A stretch of 60,000 nucleotides of DNA from Strigamia acuminata (lineage: Eukaryota > Arthropoda > Chilopoda > Geophilomorpha > Linotaeniidae), in contig OX442314.1 in assembly GCA_949358305.1 (NCBI GenBank), forward strand, positions 43,596,581 through 43,656,580, read 5' to 3'. The notes below the pieces were generated by a model. That model was not told where the DNA came from and searched no databases. It saw nothing but the letters and a program-made list of their open reading frames with translations. The position numbers were made by a program, and so were the translations under genes. This document shows positions 1 through 9,471 of this stretch, in pieces; position 1 is the first letter of the stretch, and the number at the start of each line of letters is the position of its first letter.

Positions 1-565
1 GTTTGAAGTCAGGAAAAGTGAATTTATTCAATTTTTCTGACTTAAACACTTGGTAAAATTTATTTTAATAGTTTACCCTCTCTTGCAACGATAGCTGGGC
101 ATCGTTGTGGGCCCCTTCCAGCGGCATTTCTTCGTCCGCATGGAGGTTGACTTCGTCATCTGCCATTCTCCTTCTTTTTCGCGTCGAAAAAGAAATTCTT
201 TCGGCTAGAAAGAATTAATAAATTATATTAAATATATTTATTGAATTTTTCTTTCAGAAAAATAACTTACAGTTTGCTGAATCAAGAAAAACTGTCGTGC
301 TGTATCGGAGTCGATGCATCCACTTCAAAACTTATCGGAAAAGTGGCTAAGTTCGTTGATTGGAGAAACGAACTTGTTTCGGTGACACCGAATGACGTCA
401 CAAATTATAACGCATTGTGAACGTTGTCATTCGAGTGTGGACTACGAATGACGTCACGAGATTGCTCTCTCGGATCTTTTTTGGGTAAACCCAAAAGGTG
501 AAAGTCAACGCTATGTCTTGGCTCGCGGAACGCGAGATCTCAAGTTGTACTTTGACTTTCGCGAA
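1..565 (-). mobile_element. Displaced 3' part of gypsy-A
   Basis: The reverse complement matches the 3' end of gypsy-B (about 51385-52400): the last pol codons, the region between pol and the third ORF, third-ORF exon 1 and the start of its intron. The match breaks at 565, where the CACTG insertion begins, and resumes at 28058. This segment and 28058-36344 are therefore two halves of one minus-strand element. The rest of its third ORF and its 3' LTR lie beyond the left edge. The two MITEs present in gypsy-B (46986-47387 and 51703-52131) are absent here. Confidence 0.9.
77..166 (-). CDS. Gypsy-A third ORF, exon 1 (30 codons)
   Basis: The exon starts at an ATG at 166, runs 30 codons without a stop and ends at a GT donor (plus-strand AC at 75-76). 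The peptide starts MADDEVNLHAD and ends SLQER. Gypsy-B has the same exon at 52210-52299 with a few substitutions (EEMPLEGAHNDAQ here, DEMPMEGAGNDVQ there) and the same donor. Preservation of frame and donor in both copies supports a real spliced exon. Exon 2 is outside the window. Function is unknown. Confidence 0.7.
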
Positions 566-1738
566 CACTGGAAAAAAAAGCATATTTCCAAACATTTCCA
601 AGTTGAAAATTTATGTGGAAAAGTTGAATTTACTATGATGTGGAAATTTGTTGGAAATGTGTTGGAAATATTTATATATTTCCAAACTTCTGAAAATGTG
701 TAGTAAATCCTAGAGATGAAAACTCATTTTCAATTAGTTGTAAATCTTTTGTTTGAAATGTTATGTTTGCAATCAATTTTCTTTTAGATGGAAATGTGTT
801 GTAAACTTCATTGCACAATGATTGTAAACATAATGTAAAAGCAAGAAAATACTTGAAATTTAAATTTAACATTTAAATATCTGAAATGTAACAAGAACAA
901 GGCAAAATACTGTCAGGAACAATAAAATTGTGTCAAATTTGAACTCAGAAGAGAAAATAATGTATAAAACGGTCCAATTTCGAACCGACATGGACAATAC
1001 GAAATCGGGCCAATCAGGGCGCAGGGACGGAAAAATACGTGTCGATGAAACGTACCGTCGATGAAACGTACCGTTGATGAAACAATCCGACTCCTCCACA
1101 AATAATCAATGTGAGATTGATTGTATTTTTAATACAATCAATCTCAAGTAGATTATTTAACAAAGAAGTTACTATATATAGGAAGTTATGCATAAACTAT
1201 TACAAGTCATACTAGCCTAGTGGACAGAGCAGTGGTCTTTGGAACAAAGGGTCCCAGGTTCAACTCTGGCAGAGGTCACGGTAAGAAAAAAGAAAACTTT
1301 AAGATTTAAATAAATTTGAACAAAACTGTCAATAAAACACCTAAATAGTGATGAAATTAATGAAAACTAATTGTTGAATGGTAATTGAAAAAAAATCAAA
1401 CTGCTTAACTAAAAAAAAAAAAATTGAGTTAGTGTATTTAAATTTTTCAAAATGGAGGATAGTAAATTTTTTATATTGGAAATATGTTGAAAATACATTG
1501 GAAATACATTGGAAATACATTGGAAATATATTATGAAATTTCATAATTACACAATTGAAAATGTTTGTAAAGTTATTGTAAAAAAAGTCCCGGAAATGGT
1601 CTCTTTCCAGATTGTAAATATGTTTGGAAAAGACTTATTTTCAATTGTTTGTAAATCTAATTTACAAACTTGTAAAATCCATCTACCTATATATTTACAA
1701 TTCTTTACAAGTGAGTAAATCTGATTTTCTTTCCAGTG
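566..1738. mobile_element. CACTG element copy ME-A
   Basis: This 1173-bp non-autonomous element has no convincing reading frame. Its left end is CACTGG and its right end CCAGTG. Subterminal regions are full of TTGGAAAT/ATTTCCAA motifs, including a run of 11-bp direct repeats at about 1498-1535; such subterminal motifs are typical transposase-binding arrays of CACTA-class elements. It also carries a tRNA-like pol III promoter segment (1206-1276). It differs from ME-B and ME-C by scattered substitutions and by one flipped segment near 1070-1110. Confidence 0.75.
1206..1276 (+). other. tRNA-like segment with pol III A and B boxes
   Basis: TAGCCTAGTGG at 1213-1223 fits the A-box consensus TRGYNNARNNG. 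GGTTCAACTC at 1257-1266 fits the B box, inside a T-arm-like stem CCAG/CTGG. A CTTTG-GAA-CAAAG hairpin sits where the anticodon arm would be. No acceptor stem pairs, so this is a tRNA-derived relic or SINE head rather than a functional tRNA. The other ME copies carry it at 14370-14441 and 27525-27596. Confidence 0.5.
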
Positions 1739-2153
1739 CATGAAATGGAAAGAAAGAAATTTGAGGAAGATTATGCTAAAAGCAAAGGTAAAATTTATAC
1801 ATATATTGTGTAGAGAATTGGATAAATTGTGGGATTTAATTTGACCATTTGGATAATTGTTACAGACCGACAAACTGAACAACAAACTCAACAACAAATT
1901 CAACAATCTGCCAAAACCAAGGAAATTGAAAACAAATTAGCTGCTTTGACAGCAGAAACCAGTAAGTTATTCAATTCAAACTATAGACTTAATGTGTGTT
2001 TCAGTGATTAACAAAACATCTTTCATTTTTTGTTTTTAGAGCAATTGGCAAAAACTGTGGGTAAGTGCGTCGTGCTGCACCTGCTAGCACCGATTCAGCA
2101 CGTTCCATTTCGGCGCCTAAGCATCACTATTTTGCGCAGTCCCTATTCTGCGT
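1739..2153 (+). pseudogene. Coiled-coil exon module P1 (three small exons)
   Basis: Three exon-like pieces with good splice borders are visible. The first is 1739-1787 after an AG inside the ME end (reading HEMERKKFEEDYAKSK, then gtaaaa). The second is 1866-1962 (starting DRQTEQQTQQQ, donor gtaagt). The third is a micro-exon at about 2040-2060 (QLAKTVG, donor gtaagtg). Composition suggests Gln/Lys-rich coiled coil. A paralogous module lies at 8820-9110, and an intron-tail fragment lies at about 4140-4213. The gene's 5' part is missing because the ME boundary cuts it. Downstream DNA is interrupted by an LTR. Confidence 0.45.
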
Positions 2154-3244
2154 TGTGGTGACCTCAAATATTCCTATTTGAGTGCGCACCATATTTCCAA
2201 ATTGTCTTATAAATATATTCAACAAGCTTATATGTTTTGTTTCAATGTAAATTGAAATAAAACATACATTAATAAAATATAAAACAAGACACAATATTGC
2301 CCAAATAATATTGTGTTTTGCAGCAAGTTTTGGCCCGGCAACAGCGTCAACCAATCACGTTACGGCGTGCATTGCTTTGATGATGCTGCTAGGCGTGTGC
2401 CTGGGCGGAGCATCCCTTCCCCTCGCGCGTGCCCGGCTCGATTGTTGCACACGACCCGAAGGCGGCCGTGTGTGATCTTCATGCAACTCGTCATCTGCGC
2501 AGCTTTTCTGAGCAGATTTAGAAGTGAGCCAAACGGTTTTGGCCCACTCTTCCCGCACTCTTGATTCCACCTCCAAACTGTTCACAACCGTGTCAAACTT
2601 CTGCCAAAACTGCAAAGTGTGATCTGTGATTCTTGGACGAATTGAGTTTCATAGCTGGTCTGTACCCACTGTACGGAATAGCAACTTTCTAGCTTGAATT
2701 ACTACAAGTAATTTAAGCCATTTCTGTGTGTGAATTGGCATTGAGCTTGCTCTGTCAATTTGAAGGCTTTGTGTCGAGTTTAACTCCACAAAGCGATTTG
2801 TGTAAAGACCGATTGTTACGTCGAGCTTGCTCCGTAATAATCGAACCGCTGTGTGAAAGACGTATTCTCGTGTCGAGCGTGCTCCACGAGGATTTTGGTA
2901 TATTCAGCAAAGTATTTTAGCGTTGAGTTTACTCCGCTAAAATCCCGCGCTCACACGACGCCGTCGACGCCATCTTGGAGCCAACGGTCACCTGTGAGTG
3001 TAGATATTGAAGAAGAAGCCAGATCGACCCCAAACATTATTATTTCATTTCAAATATACCTCCTTTGTATTTTGAACAATTAAAACTATCTAATTTTTCC
3101 TTTACTCTGTGTAAAATCATTCCCCTAGACAAACATTTGGCCACAGAGTAGAAGTCCTGTACGGCATCTCACCGACGATTGCTTATTGAATTTATATAAT
3201 TTAATAAGTAAAAACCCGGATCGCCGCAGCGTCGTTTCAATTCG
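2154..3244 (+). mobile_element. Relic solo LTR, gypsy-A/B lineage
   Basis: It starts TGTGGTGACCTCAAATATT, like the gypsy-A and gypsy-B LTRs, and its end contains the shared stretch CCTAGACAA...TTGGCC...AACCCGGATCGC. A 4-bp GCGT duplication flanks it (2150-2153 and 3245-3248). The paralogous module near 9180 has the uninterrupted site (ctgcgtcatc), which confirms an insertion into pre-existing DNA. There is no internal coding region, so it is a solo LTR produced by LTR-LTR recombination. The last 14 bp after GCAGC do not match the other LTRs. Confidence 0.75.
2733..2943 (+). other. Array of five stem-loops with common core
   Basis: Hairpins lie at 2733-2760, 2766-2794, 2810-2843, 2864-2893 and 2914-2943. 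Each has the core T(C/T)-GAG(C/T)-loop-(G/A)CTC, where the loop is 2-3 nt and the GAGY/RCTC arms pair. Each is extended by an outer stem of 8-11 bp whose sequence differs in every hairpin yet stays self-complementary: AATTGGCA/TGTCAATT, GCTTTGTG/CACAAAGC, CGATTGTTACG/CGTAATAATCG, ATTCTCGTG/CACGAGGAT and ATTTTAGCG/CGCTAAAAT. Exceptions are G-U type pairs. A two-base TC or TT bulge separates the arms. The array lies inside the relic LTR, probably transcribed sequence. It recurs at 15897-16107. Confidence 0.8.
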
Positions 3245-3293
3245 GCGTCATCGGTATTTATTTTTGATATTAAATAAAATATACTACGTTATA

Positions 3294-4047
3294 CAGGGTG
3301 AACAAAAAGTCTATCACTATAGTAAATATTTCTGAAAGTGCTGACAATTCATCTGATCTAATGATGGTAAAGTATTAAAGTTGGGTGGGGCAATCTTTTG
3401 GTGACTCGAAATTTGACCTTGGGATGTTCCTTTAAGGTCATTGGGAAATTATCTCGGAAACCGTTAGAGATAGACAGAAATTTCCAATTGTAAACTTGTA
3501 GAGCAACATTAGTTTAGTCTAAAAATGACTAATTCTCAAATCTTTTGTACTAAAATTTTTAAGAAAATCGCAATTGAAAAAGTAGACACAAGTCAAAGGA
3601 TAACATGGCCAAAATTGAAAAAGTGCCGAAAACGTGCTGATTAGATGTAAAATGACCCAAAAAATCGATTCTCCTGGTCAGAATTTGTATATCTGGCACC
3701 GTTGCAGAGATATGGGCAGAAAACTGAATTTTTTTATGACTTTTTCTTTTCAAAACTACTTCTCAATTGCGATTTTCTTAAAATTTTTTAGTACAAAAGT
3801 TTTGAGAATTAGTCATTTTTAGACTAAACTAATGTTGCTCTACAAGTTTACAATTGGAAATTTCTGTCTATCTCTAACGGTTTCCGAGATAATTTCCCAA
3901 TGACCTTGAAGGAACATCCCAAGGTCAAATTTCAGATCACCAAAAGATTGCTCCACTCAACTTTGATACTTTACCATCATTAGATCAGATGAATTGTCAG
4001 CACTTTCAGAAATATTTACTATAGTGATAGACTTTTTGTTCACCCTG
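3294..4047. mobile_element. CAGGGTG long-TIR MITE, TA duplication
   Basis: The ends are CAGGGTGAACAAAAAG and its inverse, flanked by TA. The terminal inverted repeats are about 285 bp long with a few mismatches, so the element folds back almost completely. TA target and CAGGGTG ends fit the Tc1/mariner superfamily. It interrupts the sequence that is continuous in the paralog near 9240 (ttatagattgggtctg). It has no transposase. The middle part shares sequence with the foldback repeats at 6680-7135. Confidence 0.8.
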
Positions 4048-4214
4048 TAGATTGGGTCTGCACAAATTTGGTGCACATGCAATTCTATCACTTGGCGCAG
4101 AATTGGGACCACAAGCTGGGACTGGGTCTGGGACTGGGACGTGCGGAATAGAACATGGCTTTTGAGAATTGGATAACTTTTAAGATTTAATTTGACCATT
4201 TGGATAATTGTTAT

Positions 4215-4560
4215 ACAGGGTGTCTCGCCGAACACCTACCAGGTGAATTATTTCATAATCATGTTAATTCAAAAAAACTTTTGATTATGAATTGAAGGAA
4301 CTGACATGTGACGAATTCAATGAAACATGTTAAATTCATGTGACATTGTTGCATCACTGTTTTGCAACTCGTAACTTTTAAACCAACAATGCTACACAAA
4401 AAATGTCAATTGCAAAGTTGTAGAGAACCATCTAATTAGTCTAGAACTGTTCTTAAAAAAATTATCTCTTACTGAAAAGTTTTGAGAAAAAAAGGTTTGA
4501 AACATTGGTCTACTCAGCTTTGTAACTCACAAGGGGAGCACATGAATAACACACTCACAG
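4215..4560. mobile_element. Partial CAGGGTG MITE
   Basis: It starts TA-CAGGGTGTCTCGCC, inserted in the tail of a third copy of the coiled-coil module intron (ttgaccatttggataatt). Its inner part (about 4420-4555) matches 36900-37040, identifying a second MITE family with the same terminus. No right end is visible before the satellite at 4809. Confidence 0.55.
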
Positions 4561-4808
4561 ATTGTTGTCATATTAAACAAAAAGGATTGTTATATCATGC
4601 TGAATGAGACCCTAAAGTAATTTCATTCCATAAACAGCCAACAATGCAAACAATGAGCTCAAAGTTTGCACTATTTTGTCTGTGTATGCATCCAATCTGA
4701 GCAATCAGGCCTAGTGTATGAATACTGTAAACAACAGTTGCTAGGTAAAAAATAGTTCCAAGATCCAAGTTCAATTTTATCATTTGATATTTAATGATGT
4801 CATTAAAA
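4561..4808. other. AT-rich unassigned sequence
   Basis: Short unassigned DNA between the partial MITE and the satellite. No splice-bounded reading frame, repeat or RNA signal was recognised. Confidence 0.4.
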
Positions 4809-6669
4809 TTCCCCCCCTAAATTCCCCCCCTAAATTCCCCCCCTAAATCCCCCCCCTAAATCCCCCCCTAAATTCTCCCCCTAAATTCCCCCTCTAAATT
4901 CCCCCCCCTAAATTCCCCCCTAAATTCCCCCCTAAATTCCTCCCCTAAATTCTTCCCCTAAATTCCCCCCCTAAATTCCCCCCCAAATTCCCCCCCCTAA
5001 ATTCCCCCCTAAATTCCCCCCTAAATTCCCCCCTAAATTCCCCCTCTAAATTCCCCCCCCTAAATTCCCCCCTAAATTCCCCCCTAAATTCCCCCCCTAA
5101 ATCCCCCCCCTAAATCCCCCCCTAAATTCCTCCCCTAAATTCCCCCCCTAAATTCCCCCCTTAAATTCCCCCCCTAAATTCCCCCCCCAAATTCCCCCCC
5201 CCAAATTCCCCTCCTAAATTCCCCCCCTAAATTCCCCCCCTAAATTCCCCCCGCCAAATTTCCCCCCTAAATTTCCCCCCCTAAATTCCCCCCCTAAATT
5301 CCCCCCCTAAATTCCCCCCCTAAATTCCCCCCTAAATTCCCCCCTAAATTCCCCCCCTAAATTCCCCCCTAAATTCCCCCCCCAAATTCCCCCCTTAAAT
5401 TCCCCCCCCAAATTCCCCCCTAAATTCCCCCCCCTAAATTCCCCCCCCTAAATTCCCCCCCCTAAATTCCCCCCCCTAAATTCCCCCCCTAAATTCCCCC
5501 CCCTAAATTCCCCCCTAAATTCCCCCCTAAATTCCCCCCCTAAATCCCCTCCTAAATTCCCCCCTAAATTCCTCCCCTAAATTCCCCCCCCCTAAATTCC
5601 CCCCCCAAATTCCCCCCCTAAATTCCCCCCCCAAATTCCCCTCCCAAATTCCCCCCTAAATTCCCTCCCTAAATTCCCCACCCGAATTCCCCCCCCTAAA
5701 TTTCCCCCCCCAAATTCCCCCCCCAAATTCCTTCCCTAAATTCCCCCCCTAAATTCCCCCCCCTAAATTCCTCCCCTAAATTCCCTCCTAAATTCCCCCC
5801 TAAATTCCCTCCCTAAATCCCCTCCCTAAATTCCCCCTAAATTCCCCCCCCCAAATTCCCCCCCCCCAAATTCTCCCCCCCAAATTCCCCCCCTAAATTC
5901 CCCCCTTTAAATTCCCCCCCCCTAAATTCCCCCCCTAAATTCCCCCCCTAAATTCCCCCCTAAATTCCCCCCCTAAATTCCCCTCTAAATTCCTCCCTTA
6001 AATTCCCCCCCTAAATTCCCCCCCTAAATTCTCCCCCCTAAATTCCCCCCCCCAAATTCCCCCCCCAAATTCCCCCCCTAAATTCCCCCCCTAAATTCCC
6101 CCCCTAAATTCCCTCCCCCAAATTCCCCCCTAAATTCCCCCCCTAAATTCCCCCCTAAATTCCCCCCTAAATTCCCCCTCTAAATCCCCCCCCCTAAATT
6201 CCCCCCTAAATTCCCCCCTAAATTCCCCCCCTAAATCCTCCCCCTAAATTCCCCCCTAAATTCCTCCTTTAAATTCCCCCCCTAAATTCCCCCCCTAAAT
6301 TCCCCCCTAAATTCCCCCCCCCAAATTCCCCCCCTAAATTCCCCCCCTAAATTCCCCCCTAAATTCCCCCCTAAATTCCCTCTCTAAATCCCCCCCTAAA
6401 TTCCCCCCTAAATTCCCCCCTAAATTCCCCCCCTAAATCCTCCCCCTAAATTCCCCCCTAAATTCCTCCCCTAAATTCCCCCCCCTAAATTCCCCCCCTA
6501 AATTCTCCCCCTAAATTCCCCCCCCCAAATTCCCCCCTAAATTCCCCCCCTAAATTCCCCCCCCAAATTCCCCCCCCTAAATTCCCCCCTAAATTCCCCC
6601 CTAAATTCCCCCCCTAAATCCCCCCCCTAAATTCCCCCCTAAATTCCTCCCCTAAATTCCCCCCCTAAA
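4809..6669. repeat. C-rich satellite, unit about CCCCCCTAAATT
   Basis: About 1.86 kb of head-to-tail 11-14-bp units, roughly 150 copies. Variation is mostly in the length of the C run and in occasional T or A substitutions. The complementary strand reads AATTTAGGGGGG, so every unit has a G6-8 run suited to G-quadruplex formation, or an i-motif on the given strand. It is not the insect telomere repeat (TTAGG). It is likely unstable in length: the copy at 17973-19832 differs by about 1 bp and several substitutions. Confidence 0.95.
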
Positions 6670-7134
6670 ACAGTGCAACAGTGCAACAGTGCCAGATATG
6701 CAATTTGCGCACACGGGAATCGATTTTTCAGCTCGTTTTACGTCTAACCAGCCCGTTTCTGACACTTTTTCAATTTTTGGCCATTTCTTCATACATTAGC
6801 CTTGGCTTTTTTTGCAAATTTTAAAAAGTGTCAAAAACGTGCTGAAGACATGTAAAATGAGCTAAAAAGTTGATTTCCGTTGACAGAATTTGCATATCTG
6901 GCACCGTTGCAGAGATATAAGCAATAAACTAACTTTTTGAACAGAAAAAGTCAGTTTTTTGCTTATATCTCTGCAACAGTGCCATATATGCAATTTGCGC
7001 ACCCGGGAATCGATTTTTCAGCTCATTTTTCGTCTAACCAGCCCGTTCCTGACACTTTTTCAATTTTTGGCCATTTCTTCATACATTAGCCTTGGCTTTT
7101 TTGCAAATTTTAAAGTGTCAAAAACGTGCTGAAG
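6670..7134. repeat. Foldback repeat cluster
   Basis: A segment around 6865-6945 (tgacagaatttgcatatct) is repeated in inverse orientation at about 6950-7030, forming a long imperfect hairpin centred on aaaaagtcagttttttgc. The same inverted pair recurs at 7580-7790 and in the centre of the MITE at 3294-4047. It looks like a dispersed foldback element family without coding capacity. Confidence 0.6.
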
Positions 7135-7580
7135 GTTGTTTGATGGTTGTTTGAAGGTTGTTTGAAGGTTGTTTGAAGGTTGTTTAAAGGTCATTTAAAG
7201 GTAGTTTGTAGGTCATTTGAAGGTTGTTGGAAGGTCGTTTGAAGGTCGTTGAAGGTTGGTTGAAGGTTGTTGAAGGTCGTTTGAAGGTTGTTTGAATGTC
7301 GTTTGTAGGTCATTTGAAGGTTGTTGGAAGGTCGTTGGAAGGTCGTTGGAAGGTTATTGGAAGGTTGTTTGAAAGTTGTTAAAAGGTCATATAAAGGTCG
7401 TTGGAAGGTCATTTGAAAGTCATTTGAAGATCGTTGGAAGGTCGTTTAAACAAAATTGGAAGGTCGTTGAAAGGTTGTTGGAAGGTCATTGAAAGGTCAT
7501 TGGAAAGTTGTTTGAAGGTCGTTCAAAGGTTGTTTGAAGGTCATTTAAAGGGTGTTTGAAAGTCGTTGAAAGTTTGTTTA
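7135..7580. repeat. Minisatellite, unit about GGTTGTTTGAA
   Basis: About 40 degenerate units of 10-12 bp (GGTYRTTTGAA, GGTCGTTGGAA). It lies between two copies of the foldback repeat as if it expanded inside one. The second block has it at 20290-20735. Open frames through it are an artefact of the repeat. Confidence 0.9.
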
Positions 7581-7802
7581 CTGAAGACATGTAAAATGAG
7601 CTAAAAAATTGATTCCCGTTGACAGAATTTGCATATCTGGCACCGTTGCAGAGATATAAGCAAAAAACTAACTTTTTAAACAGAAAAAGTCAGTTTTTTG
7701 CTTATATCTCTGTAACAGTGTCAGATATGCAATTTTCGCACACGGGAATCGATTTTTCAGCTCATTTTACGTCTAAGCAGCCTGTTTCTGACGTATTATT
7801 TT

Positions 7803-8038
7803 CAAGACGGCGTTGTGATTGGTTGAGATCCATCGATGTCGGTTCGTTTCATTTTCTCAAATTGACGTTTTTGAGGTGTTAGCCTTTTTATATAACGAGT
7901 GGGGCCTTGACCCCCAGACCTAACCTAATCTGTTTTTAGCAAACAAGACAGAACTCAGTTTTTTTTATCACTGGATCTCAATGCATCGCTCAACCAATCA
8001 CACAATTACAATTAATTTTGTTTTCTGTTTAATTTTTA
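7803..8038 (+). promoter_or_regulatory. Possible promoter region of the coiled-coil gene
   Basis: A TATA-like TTTTTATATAACG at about 7886-7898 lies roughly 150 bp upstream of the first recognisable exon at 8039. No other supporting element was recognised. The assignment rests on position only. Confidence 0.2.
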
Positions 8039-9110
8039 AGATGTGGTTTGATTAGTTTGATACAGCTGGAAGATATTGAAAATCACCGCTTCTGTCAAAG
8101 ATGTGCTGAAAAAATAGATGTAATGGTCGTGATTATTTATTTATTTATTTATTTATTTTTTAATTTGTTAATTGACAATTCCAACTTATTTTAGGTAAAT
8201 ATTGAGCGGAACGAGTGCTGTAGGAAAAGGAAAGCAGTTGAAGATAAAATGGAAGTATTTTTATCTGGGACATAATTAATAATGTAAAAATTTGTGAATA
8301 TAGATCATTTGGAGGAAACGGTAAAACGGCAGAAAGTGGAAATTGATTCCTACAAACGGCGGATAACTGAACAAGCGAACAGGATAGACGAGCTGGAACG
8401 CAACTATGGTACTGAAATTACTCGATTTACAATTGAAAATAAATTAATTTTTTTAAACCTTAGCTTCACGTGAGTCACCCAGAAGTACGGAAACCCTTAG
8501 CACAACTGCTGCACTCGTGGAAAGGAATGCTCTACAAAGGAGAGAGATAGGTATTTTGATGCCAAGAAGTAAAAGAAAGTAAATTGCTGGAACGTGTTAA
8601 TCGATGTCTGGGTTTGGAGCAGTTGGTTAAGAATTTGGCTTCAAACCAAGTTGATCACTTTTCACTTTGTTTTCGATGAAAGCAAGAATTTGTTCAGTCA
8701 AGATGGATCATCTGACGAATGAACACAAGGAGTTGGAAAAATCTTTGGGAAAAATGTCGCATTCTTATCTATTTCTCATCAATCACTTTAATTGCTATTT
8801 AAATTATTCTTCGATGCCAACGCATTAAAACAAAATAAATTCGAGGAAGGTTATGCTAAAAGCAAAGATAAAATTTATAAATTTTGTAGAGAATTGGATA
8901 TATTTTGGGATTTAATTTGACCATTTGGATAATTGTTATAGAAAAACAAACTCAAGTTGCTAAAATCCAGAAAATCCAGGAAATTATGAACAAATTAGCT
9001 GCTTTAATAGCAAGTTATTTAATTCAAATAATAGAATGTGTGTTTCAGTGATTAACAAAACATCTTTCATTTTTTGTTTTTAGATCAATTGGCTAAAACT
9101 GTGGGTAAGT
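8039..9110 (+). pseudogene. 5' exons of a coiled-coil gene with a Cys-rich head
   Basis: Exon-like blocks are visible at about 8039-8118 (ending HRFCQRCAEKID), 8206-8256 (ERNECCRKRKAVEDKME), 8310-8415 (start HLEETVKRQKVEIDSYK, strongly coiled-coil), 8464-8551 (SRESPRSTETLS) and 8702-8757 (NEHKELEKSLGKM), plus the P2 module at 8820-9110. The CxxC...CC arrangement followed by a coiled coil is weakly reminiscent of the end of a ZAD domain; this is inference. Phases do not all join cleanly, and the module's first donor is gataaa where P1 has ggtaaa. The copy may therefore be decayed. Whether these exons belong to the large exon at 9472 is not certain. Confidence 0.35.
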
Positions 9111-9471
9111 GCGTCACGCCTGCTAGCACCTATTCAGCACATCCCATTTCGGCGCCATTGTGTGCAGTCCCTATTCTGCGTCATCAGTGTTTTTTTTTGC
9201 GCCAACTTGTTTTGATATTAAATAAGATATACGTTATAGATTGGGTCTGCGCAATGTAATTCTATCACTTGGCGCAGAGTTGGGACCGCAGACTGGAACT
9301 GGGACGTGCAGAATAGAACACAGCCTGTGAGGGGGCCCTGTTTATACAATCAACAAATTTGCACTATGATTGTGCCGAAATGAAAAGTTTATTTGTCAGT
9401 GCCATTTTCAGGGAGGGTTTAGGGATTCAGGAGCTGATTGTCCTGATGCGTTAGTAATTAATTGTTCATAG
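9111..9471 (+). other. Paralogous flank of the P2 module, no gene seen
   Basis: Positions 9111-9320 match the P1 flank (2061-2153 plus 3249-3293 plus 4050-4160) without the LTR and MITE found there. They therefore show the pre-insertion arrangement. The rest is unassigned. Confidence 0.5.

Noticed and set aside
1206-1276. Functional tRNA gene
   Set aside because: Only A/B boxes and a T-arm-like stem; no acceptor pairing and no proper 7-nt anticodon loop.
1498-1535. CRISPR-like direct repeats
   Set aside because: Short 11-bp AT-rich tandem repeats without spacers, in a eukaryotic transposon.
2355-2615. 86-codon minus-strand frame in the relic LTR
   Set aside because: Lies inside LTR sequence and has no recognisable domain, although its composition looks protein-like.
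4809-6669. Internal telomere array
   Set aside because: The unit contains CCTAA but is 11-14 bp with AATT and long C runs, unlike arthropod TTAGG telomeres.
7191-7412. Open frame in the minus strand (repeated QTTF/NNL)
   Set aside because: Translation of the minisatellite only.
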